In this document: positions 12,001 to 16,006 of the stretch, in pieces
How the letters are laid out: each line of letters begins with the position of its first letter
Position numbering within the stretch: the stretch's first letter is position 1
NCBI GenBank assembly: GCA_005888695.1
Contig: VBBH01000105.1
Span: 1-16,138 of the forward strand
Direction of reading: 5' to 3'
DNA: 16,138 nucleotides
DNA from: Candidatus Bathyarchaeota archaeon
GTDB taxonomy: Archaea; Thermoproteota; Bathyarchaeia; 40CM-2-53-6
Program-made: the position numbers and the translations under genes
Notes under the pieces: generated by a model
Told to the model about the DNA's origin: nothing
What the model saw: only the letters and a program-made list of their open reading frames with translations
The model's database searches: none

Positions 12001-12294
12001 GCACCATGTTTGTTCATTCGCCGACGGAGTTGGCTGGGCGTAGAGCATGTCCCCAAGGCTAAGTGCAAAATTGACGCCTGATGAACCGAGAGACTGCCAA
12101 TTACTAGTAGTGTGACTGTTATTGTCCCAATCGCCGGCAGTCCCAAACGAGAAACTTGTGATAGTTCCTGCCAAAGGGGAAACTATGACACCAGTCCCAA
12201 AGGTCGTCACGACCAGGACTAATATCAGGAATAGGGCCAGAATTGGCCATAGCCAGTACTTCCCAAGCCGACGTGATCCTGCATAGCTATGCAT
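1..12294 (-). CDS. Giant membrane-anchored or secreted purple-acid-phosphatase-like protein with at least 37 Ig-like repeats (3' end outside window)
   Basis: A single frame stays open for 4,098 codons from the ATG at 12294 to the left edge; I read every codon and found no stop. The start is supported by AGGAG (12303-12307) 8 nt upstream, an in-frame stop at 12331-12333 and no other in-frame ATG before residue 83. Residues 1-12 hold R8, R9 and K12. Residues 13-38 are hydrophobic and form a signal peptide or, more likely, an uncleaved N-in anchor. Residues about 44-335 form a metallophosphoesterase domain. From residue 350 onward the protein is tandem beta-rich repeats of about 100 residues, poor in charge and rich in Ser, Thr, Gly and N-x-S/T sequons. 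Family knowledge says such phosphatases hydrolyse phosphomonoesters at a dinuclear metal centre outside the cell; the substrate here is unknown. The repeats probably act as a stalk or cell-surface adhesion element. The C-terminus and any anchor there cannot be seen. Confidence 0.9.
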   Translation of the reverse strand, partial: MHSYAGSRRLGKYWLWPILALFLILVLVVTTFGTGVIVSPLAGTITSFSFGTAGDWDNNSHTTSNWQSLGSSGVNFALSLGDMLYAQPTPSANEQTWCNTFKGNLANAEILVGNHETAEDNTTQGGGNIYKFIQYCPFTLGSLTGTYGFQYYFDYPSSSPLARFIMVDPNIWNGTSSSSAISYSNGTARQAWVGTAIDSARTLGITWVIVGTHKDCITTGANSCEIGQDFMRFLISKKVDIVLQGHDHNYQRSKQLICATSRPSTFPSNCISNDGSTGKYSKGAGTVFLIVGTGGAGPQSIVANADSPYFAKTFSGAYGYAKFTISTTAVQEQFVNTSGSTSTDSFSIGDFSMSANPASLALNQTMTGNSTITAASPDGFSGTVSLTTSVSPCPAGCPTTSFTPYSSLKLVVGGTNSTTMKVTTFGNTPQGNYNITVTGTSGSLSHKVLVTLRVGPPPLQDFSLAASPGTATANYNITAISTITVTGSGGLSTTVSLSSTQSPNSLACSLSPTSVIITAITPSATSTLSCKGTVAGNYAVTVSGSSSSPSLSHTVLVTIKVVDFSIATPAPVTLTSGQGASSTISLGSQNGFTGTVAVSTSSSPTASGLVVSVDQSNVRLVANGSNSTHLTLSTNSSTPAGSYNILITGTSGSVIHQTSFIANVTWDFGISSSSSSLSLPAGSQTSATITLNSLGLTGNITLSASTSPSSLTVTTSFSSTTVSLSPGTSGSSSLTIRTTSSTFAQVYSITVTGLSDTRPALSHSVIVRVSVSSFNVTITPRSVTVIPGSKGTSTVAVTSQNGFTGSVSLTSSSSSGNLSCTLSPTGVSLGTTATSTLSCSGSPGLYVVTVTGTSGSLSRLGNVTYVVSDFSIGSIPASLNLGASGTTVVGLTSINNFVGSVTLTASASPSTGLTVTCPTSATLSANATTNTTCTLRSTVTGTYTVSFTGNVSATFHSASALIHVGDFTVIVSSPVNFNSGATGGFISVLLSSTNNFAGGINVTSTVSPSSGLSVACPTALVSLTINGTASARCNLSSGARGTFVVTISGLGSPGTALHSASSTVNVGDFTITITGPVSFNSGSSSSVSISLASISNFAGSVTLIPFNPPAAVTITCPSSPVSLNNTTANASCNMSSSSSGSYTVTITGSGSPGTTSHQASVTVRVGDFVIVASGRVNFNSGSSGAIISLSLNSTFSFSGSVSLVSSTTPSTGLTVSCQTSVSLSTNGTAIGSCDLNSTSPGVYIVIVTGSGSPGTATHRISSIIHVGGFDFAVRPRTNFNSGASGAVVTVSLNSTFDFVGSVTITSSPITGLTVNCPASSISVSDNSTNTVSCGLNSTIIGRYAVNITGTASPGTASHSGSAVVHVGGFTITPLGATSFNLGAPGISVTLTVTSNFDFSGSITFSSATSAPGILTINCNAPTITLNGNSSANTSCGLSSSTQGTYIASFTGNGSPGTLSHTVTSTVHVGDFTISFVTRMDFNSGASATLSVSLTSLNNFAGTVSFSHVEVPNTGLTVTCPAPPVSLAANVTATTPCTLTSAQARTYSSTITGRGSPGTSSHASVVTVHVGDFTISVLTVDINSGQTGQSVSITVTGTYNFTGTVGLAGSASPAGGLAVNCSGPGINLSGNNTASSQCSLASTKSGTYVAFVTGAGSPGSTSHTASGTVHVGDFTINFVGKNINVGQTGISLNVTLSSTFNFAGGVTLTASSTPSGLTINCPTTAVALAPNGTSTTLCSLNSSTSNMYPTTISANGSPGTAFHAAGATVHVGDFTISVQSSTNINSGVTAAFTQATLTSKNNFAGTVSLAPTITPSSGLSVSCSGGILAENGTVVASCALSSSTPGTYALTIASSGSPGSAAHSAFMTVHVGVLQMTAPSSSSFSVGTSSVPVTVTSVNNFSGTVALSSAVKPVSGLTVTCPGQVSLSPNASTIASCGLSSTSIGTYDVTTTGAGSPGTATSAASIAVSVGNFTITASNANLNVGQTDQSVNVTITSINFNGTITLQSSAQPSGLSVQCPTTALTVNASQTINVLCFVSSTSPGTYAVTITGVASLGGTSHSAAASVSVGDFSISLPPRVNFNIGQTGVPVNVILTSTFNFSGSVTINPSTASGLGITCPTSQALLTPNSAVTLTCSLNSASSGTYPLTITGVASTGSATHSAISTVHVGDFAFSSTTRVSMAPGSTSAVITVTVSSLNNFVGDITISTSTNPSTGLSVNCPSRVSLLENLTIQFSCGLSSGTPGTYNVTLTGVGSPGTSSHLSSTIVQVGDYVISTPKPSISFNSGASGAVIPVNLTSKSFDDSVRLSSSIIPANGLSITCPSSPVGLTSNNTFTTSCSLSSSAPGTYLATITGVSSLGSITHSFNVTLHVGDFSISASSPAAAQAGTSATSTITLASSSFNGSVSVRISPPTGLSCNPLTTSGQLAANATSSIPLSCSSSKAGTFNVPMTATGSPGTSSHAASATFTFVDFNMTSTPSVVPPLLPNAVGNSTITIRSLNGFTGTVDLVASISPASGFVCTLTPASVGVTPLPPGNSNSTLSCSGSAGLYTVTVTGTSGSLSHTTTVSYTVQDFTVAASPTSLRVSAGNPGNSAIAVTSFNGYSGTVVLTAAIAPGSGLTCSFTPGSVILGTSSSSTLSCKGSAATYNVNVTGTSGSLSHSVLVIYTVQDFTVTASPSSITVLAGAVGSSTINVTSVNGFTGTVALTNSTSPSSGLTCSFSTTSINLGTSGTATLSCRGIARTFTVTVTATSDSLSRSATVTFIVTDYNFTASPTSVTIIAGSTGTSTISVSPINGFTGSVALSTAPSTGLTASLDIPSITTSGTAQLTLGASSGGNYTVTVTGRSGTLSHSVIISVIVSDFSVTASNSVSFNSGASNPQTGITITAINHLTGSITLLPSVSPPGLTVTGCAPNPVTLNSTVTSTISTCAFRSSTPGTYTVTMKGSLSATSLSHSFVLTVNVGDYSISAAGRDLNVGQTNALLNVTLTSRLNFNGNVSLAPTSPLGLTVSCPASPIALAANAVRIVSCTLTSNTAGTYAVSIQSNGSPGTVTQSVSFTVHVGDFSLSQIPPTNINVGQSGVSLTIGLNSTFNFAGAITLVGTSSPSGLTLTCPTTGISLLANKTATALCSLSSTTAGTYSVTITGTPSPGTVAHVTRVTIHVGDFILKATGVDLNIGQAGISIHLSLNSTFNFAGSISLTGVSAAGLTVTCPSPVTLSQNSTSQSNCSLVATTPGTYAVTLTGQGSPGTASHSSTVIVHAGDFVINVVGANLNVGQTGVSANVTVTSKFNFAGSVTLNGGANPTSLSVTCPANPLVLTPNSTASAQCSLASTTSLTYIVTVTGSGSPGTVSRSASATVHVGDFTVATSSANLNLGQTGATITVTITGIGNFNGNVTLGGSASPSGLSVSCPTLPVILSSNRTVTAACSLSSTTRGAYSVTITGSGLPGVSSHSSGQIVHVGDFTITAGKVSPSSINSGSVGNSTITLVGTSNFAGGVSLSIQAPAGISCSLSAPSVTLALNGTSTSILSCSSSSAKDYNITVTGVAAVGTATHTTSPPILYHFVDFTISASVSTVTVKVGVAGTSTITITGLNNFNGTLALSATISPSTGLTCSSISPVTLPPSTGTSGLSCNGSLSGNYTVTVKATLNSLLSHSIIVTFSVQDFTISVSPTIVRFHVSSSNSTKITLSGLNGFSSNVTFATTVQSGISCAPISPGTLKGSGIATLTCSSTIASNSNYLVTVTGTSGSLVRSANVTINVWDISISTSAIPPFVAGSPPSSTIVSVTSTGLAGVVNVTASVLPVTPGLSVTTNPLTLTLTPGATATTTLTVSSTSATPNGTYTVNVSGASDSLVRTIPLTITITGDFSISVSSSIGSFVPGSSVNSTVTIKSFGFSGNVTLIASASASGASAVLNPTSLLLTVNATKTSILTIRSPTAGNFNVTVTGSHGTLSHSAILRVTIVDFNVTANVTNLTVNSGSVGNATITVRSLNNFSGSVQLTANVGSNGVTPTLTPAAVTLTGGKSANSTLTVSISSNTPIGNYTIRVIGTNGGLSREVDLIIRVRDFRSGAIPSTLIIGSGLTRYSNVTLTSVNGFTGT
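102..11247 (-). repeat. Array of 37 complete tandem Ig-like domain repeats, about 301 nt each, coding
   Basis: Each unit opens with a signature such as HVGDF, YTVQDF or VVDF. The Asp codon or its equivalent starts (minus-strand first base) at 11247, 10914, 10608, 10296, 9978, 9690, 9399, 9093, 8796, 8493, 8193, 7887, 7584, 7281, 6981, 6681, 6384, 6087, 5787, 5484, 5178, 4884, 4578, 4287, 3996, 3714, 3405, 3108, 2805, 2511, 2211, 1911, 1602, 1305, 1014, 702, 408 and 102. A 38th unit runs off the edge. Unit length is 282-333 nt, mean about 301. The usual pattern is DF-S/T-x-S, then a STITVT strand, NFNGTV, a first Cys, an SPTSVTL strand, a second Cys, GTYxVTVTG and SHS/T. Unit DNA is diverged, so this is an old, selected protein repeat rather than a young DNA duplication. 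The fold (Ig-like beta sandwich) is inferred from the strand pattern. Confidence 0.88.
11290..12165 (-). other. Purple-acid-phosphatase-like metallophosphoesterase domain within the giant protein
   Basis: This stretch encodes residues about 44-335. The five blocks of the calcineurin-like/purple acid phosphatase fold appear in order: GDWD (D55), GDMLY (D82, Y85), GNHE (N114, H115, E116), VGTHKD (H213) and GHDHNYQR (H246, H248). In plant and animal purple acid phosphatases the ligands are Asp, Asp, Tyr, Asn, His, His and His; all seven have an equivalent here. The tyrosine and the GHDHNYQR form point to purple acid phosphatases rather than to other calcineurin-like enzymes. Six cysteines (C98, C136, C216, C224, C258, C270) fit an extracytoplasmic, disulfide-bonded domain. 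The N-terminal fibronectin-like domain of plant enzymes is absent. Phosphomonoesterase activity is inferred; a phosphodiesterase or nucleotidase role is possible. Confidence 0.85.
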
Positions 12295-12302
12295 AGCTAA
12301 TG

Positions 12303-12307
12303 CTCCT
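12303..12307 (-). promoter_or_regulatory. Shine-Dalgarno site of the giant gene
   Basis: AGGAG on the minus strand lies 8 nt upstream of the ATG at 12294. It decides the start of the giant gene, because a second ATG at 12284 is out of frame. It also indicates a leadered transcript. Confidence 0.65.
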
Positions 12308-12357
12308 GGCCGCCAACAGCTCCGACAAACTTATCCATGCTATCTACTATCGAATCT

Positions 12358-12378
12358 TTGATCGATTTAGCCGATCAA
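12358..12378. promoter_or_regulatory. Perfect 7-bp inverted repeat, possible operator or 5' leader hairpin
   Basis: TTGATCG (12358-12364) and CGATCAA (12372-12378) are perfect inverted copies separated by 7 nt. The centre lies about 74 nt upstream of the giant gene start, next to the possible TATA element at 12382-12387. This places it near the expected transcription start, where a repressor could act. It could also form a short stem-loop at the 5' end of the mRNA. Confidence 0.35.
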
Positions 12379-12651
12379 TCGTTAAAAGGTTGGTATTCCG
12401 GTCGAAACAAAATGCAACAAGAAGATAGCCACTGGCAGATTTCACATACGAAATAATACCGAACACTTCACATATGGATCCAACCCCTCTCAAAACAGTA
12501 ATAGTCGCATTTGACACTCCACAAAAGGTCGACCTGTAATGATGCGCCTCCTTGTCATTCACAGTTAATGAGATAACACAGTAACCTACAGTGGTCGAGG
12601 ATAGGTTACACGAATCTTTTGCGGAGTATCGTAGTACGAACGCTCACGGTC

Positions 12652-12879
12652 ATGAGCCAATCAAAACAACGCGGACCAAAAGACATCGAAGAAGACAGAG
12701 AAGAAGCTGAAGATGATGTCAAACAAATAACAGCGCAATTGAAAAGGACCCATCATCCGAGTAACGGACGAGTCCTACCCTCCCAACTTGGATGGAAGAT
12801 TAGTTGTCCCCACTGTGGCGAATCATTCACAGTTGCGTACAAGGATGACGGAACCTTCCAACTAGCAGTGGAAGAGTAA
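12652..12879 (+). CDS. Small acidic protein with one CxxC zinc-knuckle motif, function unknown
   Basis: The gene encodes 75 residues from the ATG at 12652. The frame stays open upstream to a TTG at 12619, but the ATG gives the more natural N-terminus. Residues 11-24 are strongly acidic and likely helical (DIEEDREEAEDD). Residues about 48-60 hold SCPHCGESF with C52 and C55, a typical half of a zinc ribbon, followed by a beta-like FTVAYKDDGTFQL. There is no second CxxC. The adjacent pair H34 H35 could supply further ligands, or the protein could bind metal as a dimer. I do not recognise the family. It lies 78 nt upstream of the aldo-keto reductase on the same strand; that gene has its own promoter-like box, so co-transcription is uncertain. 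Confidence 0.65.
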   Translation: MSQSKQRGPKDIEEDREEAEDDVKQITAQLKRTHHPSNGRVLPSQLGWKISCPHCGESFTVAYKDDGTFQLAVEE

Positions 12880-12926
12880 ATGCGATAACCACCTGGACAA
12901 AATGGCCGCCAGATCCAGTGGAGTTC

Positions 12927-12932
12927 TTTAAG
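12927..12932 (+). promoter_or_regulatory. Possible archaeal TATA box of the aldo-keto reductase gene
   Basis: TTTAAG ends about 25 nt before the GTG at 12958. In archaea a TATA box sits roughly 26 nt upstream of the transcription start, so this placement would make the mRNA leaderless. That fits the absence of a Shine-Dalgarno sequence before the GTG. Confidence 0.35.
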
Positions 12933-12957
12933 TCAGGTTCTAGCCAACCAAAGACCC

Positions 12958-13785
12958 GTGCAGACCAGCATAAAGACACGAGTAACCCTAAACAGTGGCG
13001 TGCAAATGCCCTGGCTCGGACTCGGAGTATACCAGGCCTCTGCCGGCCTCGGAACTCAGAAAGCTGTGAAAGCAGCCTTCGAATACGGCTACAGACTGAT
13101 CGACACCGCCCGGATCTATGGTAACGAACAAGACGTTGGAATAGCAGTCCGACAGAGCGGGCTACCAAGAGACGACGTTTTTGTGACGACGAAACTATGG
13201 AACAGTGACCACGGCTACGACTCGACCCTGCTCGCTTTTCAGGAAAGTCTTCGAAGACTCGGCCTCACATACGTCGACCTCTACCTAATCCACTGGCCAC
13301 AACCCGGAATGAGAAATGAAACATGGAAAGCAATGATCAGATTATTGAAAGAGGGCAAGGTCCGCACCATCGGCGTCAGCAATTATACAATTGGACACCT
13401 CAAGGAATTGCTCGGACAGTCCGACATCGTCCCAGATGTAAACCAGGTCGAGTTCCATCCATTCCTCTACCAGAGCGATCTCTTAGAATTCTGCGAGCAC
13501 AATAAGATACAGCTAGAAGCCTACAGTCCATTAACCAGAGGCCAAAGACTCGACGATCCGGCCCTCAAACAAATAGCTGCAAAACATTCTCGGACTCCAG
13601 CCCAAGTTTTGATCCGATGGTGCCTTCAACACGCCGTCGTAGCAATACCGAAATCCTCTAGGAAAGAAAGAATCCTAGAGAACAGCAAAGTATTCGACTT
13701 CGAACTGAAACCAGATGAAATGCGTCAACTGGACTCTCTCAGCGAGGACATGCGGACGAACTGGGACCCAACCACCGTACCCTAG
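12958..13785 (+). CDS. Aldo-keto reductase (AKR superfamily, diketogluconate-reductase-like)
   Basis: This is a cytosolic NAD(P)H-dependent reductase of aldehydes and ketones. The 275-residue product is full length for prokaryotic AKRs. It begins with the usual strand RVTLNSGVQMPWLGLGVY from the GTG at 12958. The catalytic tetrad is complete: D49 and Y54 in LIDTARIYGNE, K79 in TTKLWN and H112 in LYLIHWP. Other family marks are GVSN (139-142), NQVEFHP (162-168), AYSPL (188-192) and the cofactor phosphate loop IPKSSRKERILEN (230-242), which suggests NADPH. The protein ends with the expected helix containing DEMRQLDSL. The TIM barrel is inferred from the family. The natural substrate cannot be read from sequence, and neighbouring genes give no pathway. 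The gene converges on the RusA-like gene, with 21 nt between their stop codons. Confidence 0.93.
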   Translation: MQTSIKTRVTLNSGVQMPWLGLGVYQASAGLGTQKAVKAAFEYGYRLIDTARIYGNEQDVGIAVRQSGLPRDDVFVTTKLWNSDHGYDSTLLAFQESLRRLGLTYVDLYLIHWPQPGMRNETWKAMIRLLKEGKVRTIGVSNYTIGHLKELLGQSDIVPDVNQVEFHPFLYQSDLLEFCEHNKIQLEAYSPLTRGQRLDDPALKQIAAKHSRTPAQVLIRWCLQHAVVAIPKSSRKERILENSKVFDFELKPDEMRQLDSLSEDMRTNWDPTTVP

Positions 13786-13806
13786 AGGAACAATACTTGG
13801 AACGGA

Positions 13807-14433
13807 TTAGGTGCTCTTTCCATAGACAGCATTCAACACGCCAAGCATCTCTTCATTCTCAAATTCCTCCATAATAATCCGATACCCCTCCTCCTTCTCA
13901 CCCTCCACAAGCTCCTTGGTCGCGTACACTTCACAGATGTAACTGTCCTTCTCGACAACACCAAGGCCTTGATCTCCCGTCTGGAGAACATCGAAAACAG
14001 GTCTAAGAAGACTACCCAGCTCCTTTGCTGATCTAGGGTTCGCTTTCCCAGGTCCCTTCCAGATGTAGAACACTACAGTCAAAGTAACAAGTCTAGAGTA
14101 TCGTTCCTCCTTCAATACTGTTAGATTTCCTGGAGGCTGAATTTTTTCCTGTATCGCTTTCTTCAGTTTAGCCAGCTTCTCAGAACCGACACTCCCAACC
14201 AAAGGCTCGAACGGGACCACGGTGATATCCAGAAGAGTGTTTTTCTCAGGAGGTCCGGCTGCTTCCTCCCCATCTGCTTCTGCTCCCTCTAACGCTTCAT
14301 CCTCTTCTTCCATGGTCTCGTCCTGAGCGCTTGGCATCAACCGATAGTCCAGTTGGAAATCCTTTGAGTATGTATATCTTGATGATCGTCCGGAAAGTGT
14401 CAAACTAGGCATGAATAACAGGGTGCCTCGCAC
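13807..14433 (-). CDS. RusA-like protein with acidic insert, catalytic residues partly lost
   Basis: The product has 208 residues from the GTG at 14433, or 201 from the ATG at 14412; neither start has a clear Shine-Dalgarno site. Residues 38-63 are an acidic, probably disordered stretch (ETMEEEDEALEG and after). Residues about 66-175 resemble RusA Holliday junction resolvases: a VTLTVVFYIWKGPGK strand, then ELGSLLRPVFDVL and GVVEKDSYICEVYATK, matching DLDNLQKAAFDAL and the LDD region of E. coli RusA. In that alignment the catalytic D70, D72 and K76 become E138, G140 and R144, while the acid near D91 is kept as D163. The protein may therefore bind branched or structured nucleic acid without cutting it, or use different residues. 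It is the last gene of the minus-strand group, 20-41 nt after the methyltransferase. The assignment comes from motif memory only and could be wrong; the gene itself is solid. Confidence 0.5.
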   Translation of the reverse strand: MRGTLLFMPSLTLSGRSSRYTYSKDFQLDYRLMPSAQDETMEEEDEALEGAEADGEEAAGPPEKNTLLDITVVPFEPLVGSVGSEKLAKLKKAIQEKIQPPGNLTVLKEERYSRLVTLTVVFYIWKGPGKANPRSAKELGSLLRPVFDVLQTGDQGLGVVEKDSYICEVYATKELVEGEKEEGYRIIMEEFENEEMLGVLNAVYGKST

Positions 14434-14453
14434 AAAAGTGCTCGAACATCGAG

Positions 14454-15194
14454 CTAGACCGAGGGCTTGAATGACCGGAACTGCTCAGCCTTCCAGACTA
14501 CAACCTCGTCGACCATTCGTTGATGCAGAATCCTTCCGCCATGGCCAGACTGAATCGTACTAATGATTTTATCATGAACAACTTGTGGAACATCCCAGGT
14601 AATGGAGGACTTTCTATCCGCGAAGTATGTAATCGACTCGTCCGTTTTAGATTCGACAATCCTATCCATAACTGAATAAACCTCCATCGGACGAAGTAAG
14701 GTCCGCAACCCCTCCGTTCCCTCATTGAACTTTCGAAGAGGGACGCCATGTGCCTCTCGAAATCTCAGGTACAACTCTCTAATGTTCAGACCATCCTCTC
14801 TGCTTACAGTTGAAACTACGACCCCTCGACACACTCGCCCGATCTCATGCAGTACAGTGACCCAGTCTTGAACGAGATGGAGGAGAAGCACGAAGATTAC
14901 AGCATCAAAAGACCGGTCGAGAAACGGAAGGTGATGAGCGTCGCCTCGGACAAGATCCTCTAGACCCTTCTCCCTTGCCTTGGCCATCATCGAAGTGGAA
15001 ATGTCCACTCCAACAATCGGCAATCCTCGATCGCTTAAGGGCTTGGCAAAACGGCCTGTCCCCGTTCCAACATCAAGAATACTATCGTAGCCCCCAAGCA
15101 CCTTCTCCATAGTAGCTAGTGTGGGGCTCATCACATCATCGGGAGCCTTACGCGTAGCATCGTAAATGTGGGAGACGTGGTCGAAATCAGCCAT
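14454..15194 (-). CDS. Class I SAM-dependent methyltransferase, substrate unknown
   Basis: The 246-residue product has the Rossmann-type methyltransferase core. Motif I is ILDVGTGTGRFA (39-50), binding S-adenosylmethionine. D64 in VGVDIS closes strand 2 and should hold the ribose hydroxyls. GDAHHLPF (84-91) follows strand 3, and SFDAVI (95-100) is motif II. The N-terminus (FDHVSHIYDATRK) is typical of Methyltransf_11/UbiE-like enzymes. The C-terminal half (about 130-246) is specific and includes a basic end, KAEQFRSFKPSV. The ATG at 15194 is preceded by GTGAT (15203-15207) at 8 nt, which matches the archaeal anti-Shine-Dalgarno. The start overlaps the repaired end of the upstream methyltransferase by 8 nt, so translational coupling is likely. 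Small-molecule or lipid methylation is a guess. Confidence 0.88.
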   Translation of the reverse strand: MADFDHVSHIYDATRKAPDDVMSPTLATMEKVLGGYDSILDVGTGTGRFAKPLSDRGLPIVGVDISTSMMAKAREKGLEDLVRGDAHHLPFLDRSFDAVIFVLLLHLVQDWVTVLHEIGRVCRGVVVSTVSREDGLNIRELYLRFREAHGVPLRKFNEGTEGLRTLLRPMEVYSVMDRIVESKTDESITYFADRKSSITWDVPQVVHDKIISTIQSGHGGRILHQRMVDEVVVWKAEQFRSFKPSV

Positions 15195-16006
15195 TTTCTG
15201 CCATCACTTTCTTACCAACGTAGAGCAAGTGCTCACAAGCACCCTGAACCGAAGGATCTCTCCCCAACTGATAATTTAGTTCCACCCATTCATCGAACTC
15301 ACGACCGGTTAGTGCATTGACCTTCTCTTCAATCAAGCTAACAATCCCTTCACAACCAATCAAGTCGAGAGTTTTCGAAATCCTCCTGTTCCATCAATGG
15401 TTTTACTTCACTCAGCGACGCGAAATAGGCGTTGGTGAAACCTCGGTCCGCACCCTGCGGAACCATTGAAGGCGTGAATACTCCGGTCTCCAGCAACTGT
15501 CTATTACTTGGCATCCAGCTCGGATCGTTCTTCGCTGCCCATCTAAAGGGAGCGTAGCGGGTAATGAAAGAGGCAAGAATGATTCCGCCTGACTTCAAAA
15601 CGCGTCTCGATTCTCGAACAGCCTGTCGCCGCTCTGTCTCAGACTGAAGGTGATACAACGGGCCCAACAAGAGAACAACAGAAAAAGTTGCGTTCTCAAA
15701 CCCACTGAGACTCACTGCGTTCCCCCGCACGCAACCCGCCAACTCCACCTTGGCCTTCTGAGCCTGTTCTTTGGCATAATCGAGGGACTTTTTGGATAGG
15801 TCAACGAGGGTCACTCTGTGGCCGTGTCTTGCAAGAGCGATCGCGTACCTTCCCGGCCCGCTTCCAACATCGAGAATATCGACAGGCTGCGTGGGTATGT
15901 AATCGTGAAGCACCCGCATTGTTACGGCGAATTCAGTGCGATGACGGTCAAGACGTCCCCACTCACTAGCGGTGTTGAGATCGTAAAACTGTTCAATCTC
16001 TTCCAA
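15187..16006 (-). CDS. Class I SAM-dependent methyltransferase interrupted by an apparent +1 frameshift
   Basis: As written, the frame from the TTG at 16006 ends after 218 codons at 15350. Motifs of a class I methyltransferase are clear: ILDVGSGPGRYA (44-55), D69 in VTLVDLS, and LLGPLYHL (113-120), typical of a widespread uncharacterised family. The last residues, ENSRLDWL, look wrong for that family. Removing one base from the T run at 15372-15375 turns them into FETLDLIGCEGI and opens the frame to TGA at 15187-15189, adding a normal C-terminus that includes ACEHLLYVGKKV. The repaired product has 272 residues and overlaps the next gene by 8 nt. TTG is chosen because a stop (TGA) sits directly before it and no ATG occurs until residue 30. 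AGGGG at 16017-16021 is a weak ribosome site. The cause may be a sequencing error, a recent mutation or, less likely, programmed frameshifting. Confidence 0.82.
15372..15375 (-). other. Probable frameshift site (one extra A in an A4 run, minus strand)
   Basis: The minus strand reads GATTTCGAAAACTCTCG here. With three As instead of four, translation continues as DFETLDLIGCEGI, in keeping with the methyltransferase family, through 60 or so more codons with no stop until the next gene's start. The extra base explains the early stop at 15350-15352. Confidence 0.75.

Larger units (their letters stand above)
12295..12651. other. Divergent intergenic region between the giant gene and the small CxxC protein gene
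   Basis: These 357 nt separate two divergent genes and must hold both promoters. I see a ribosome site for the giant gene, a perfect inverted repeat at 12358-12378, and a minus-strand TTTTAA (complement of TTAAAA at 12382-12387) that could be an archaeal TATA box for a transcript starting near 12357. No convincing promoter element was found for the rightward gene. An open frame of 71 codons on the minus strand at 12347-12562 has no recognisable domain and is not called. Confidence 0.5.

Noticed and set aside
11751..12146. Minus-strand open frame of 131 codons overlapping the phosphatase domain
   Set aside because: It is another frame of the same strand. The phosphatase motifs GDMLY, GNHE and GHDHNYQR are all in the giant frame.
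12296..12338. Mini-frame of 13 codons (ATG at 12338, stop just before the giant gene start) as an upstream leader peptide
   Set aside because: It has no ribosome site or recognisable attenuator, and short frames of this size occur by chance.
12347..12562. Minus-strand frame of 71 codons in the divergent spacer
   Set aside because: There is no recognisable domain and no good ribosome site, and it overlaps the likely promoter and palindrome of the giant gene. It may be real but cannot be supported.
12827..13168. Minus-strand frame of 113 codons opposite the aldo-keto reductase start
   Set aside because: It is antisense to two better supported genes and its Arg-rich composition is typical of a shadow.
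14498..14749. Second minus-strand frame of 83 codons within the methyltransferase gene
   Set aside because: It is an out-of-frame shadow; the methyltransferase frame continues through it.
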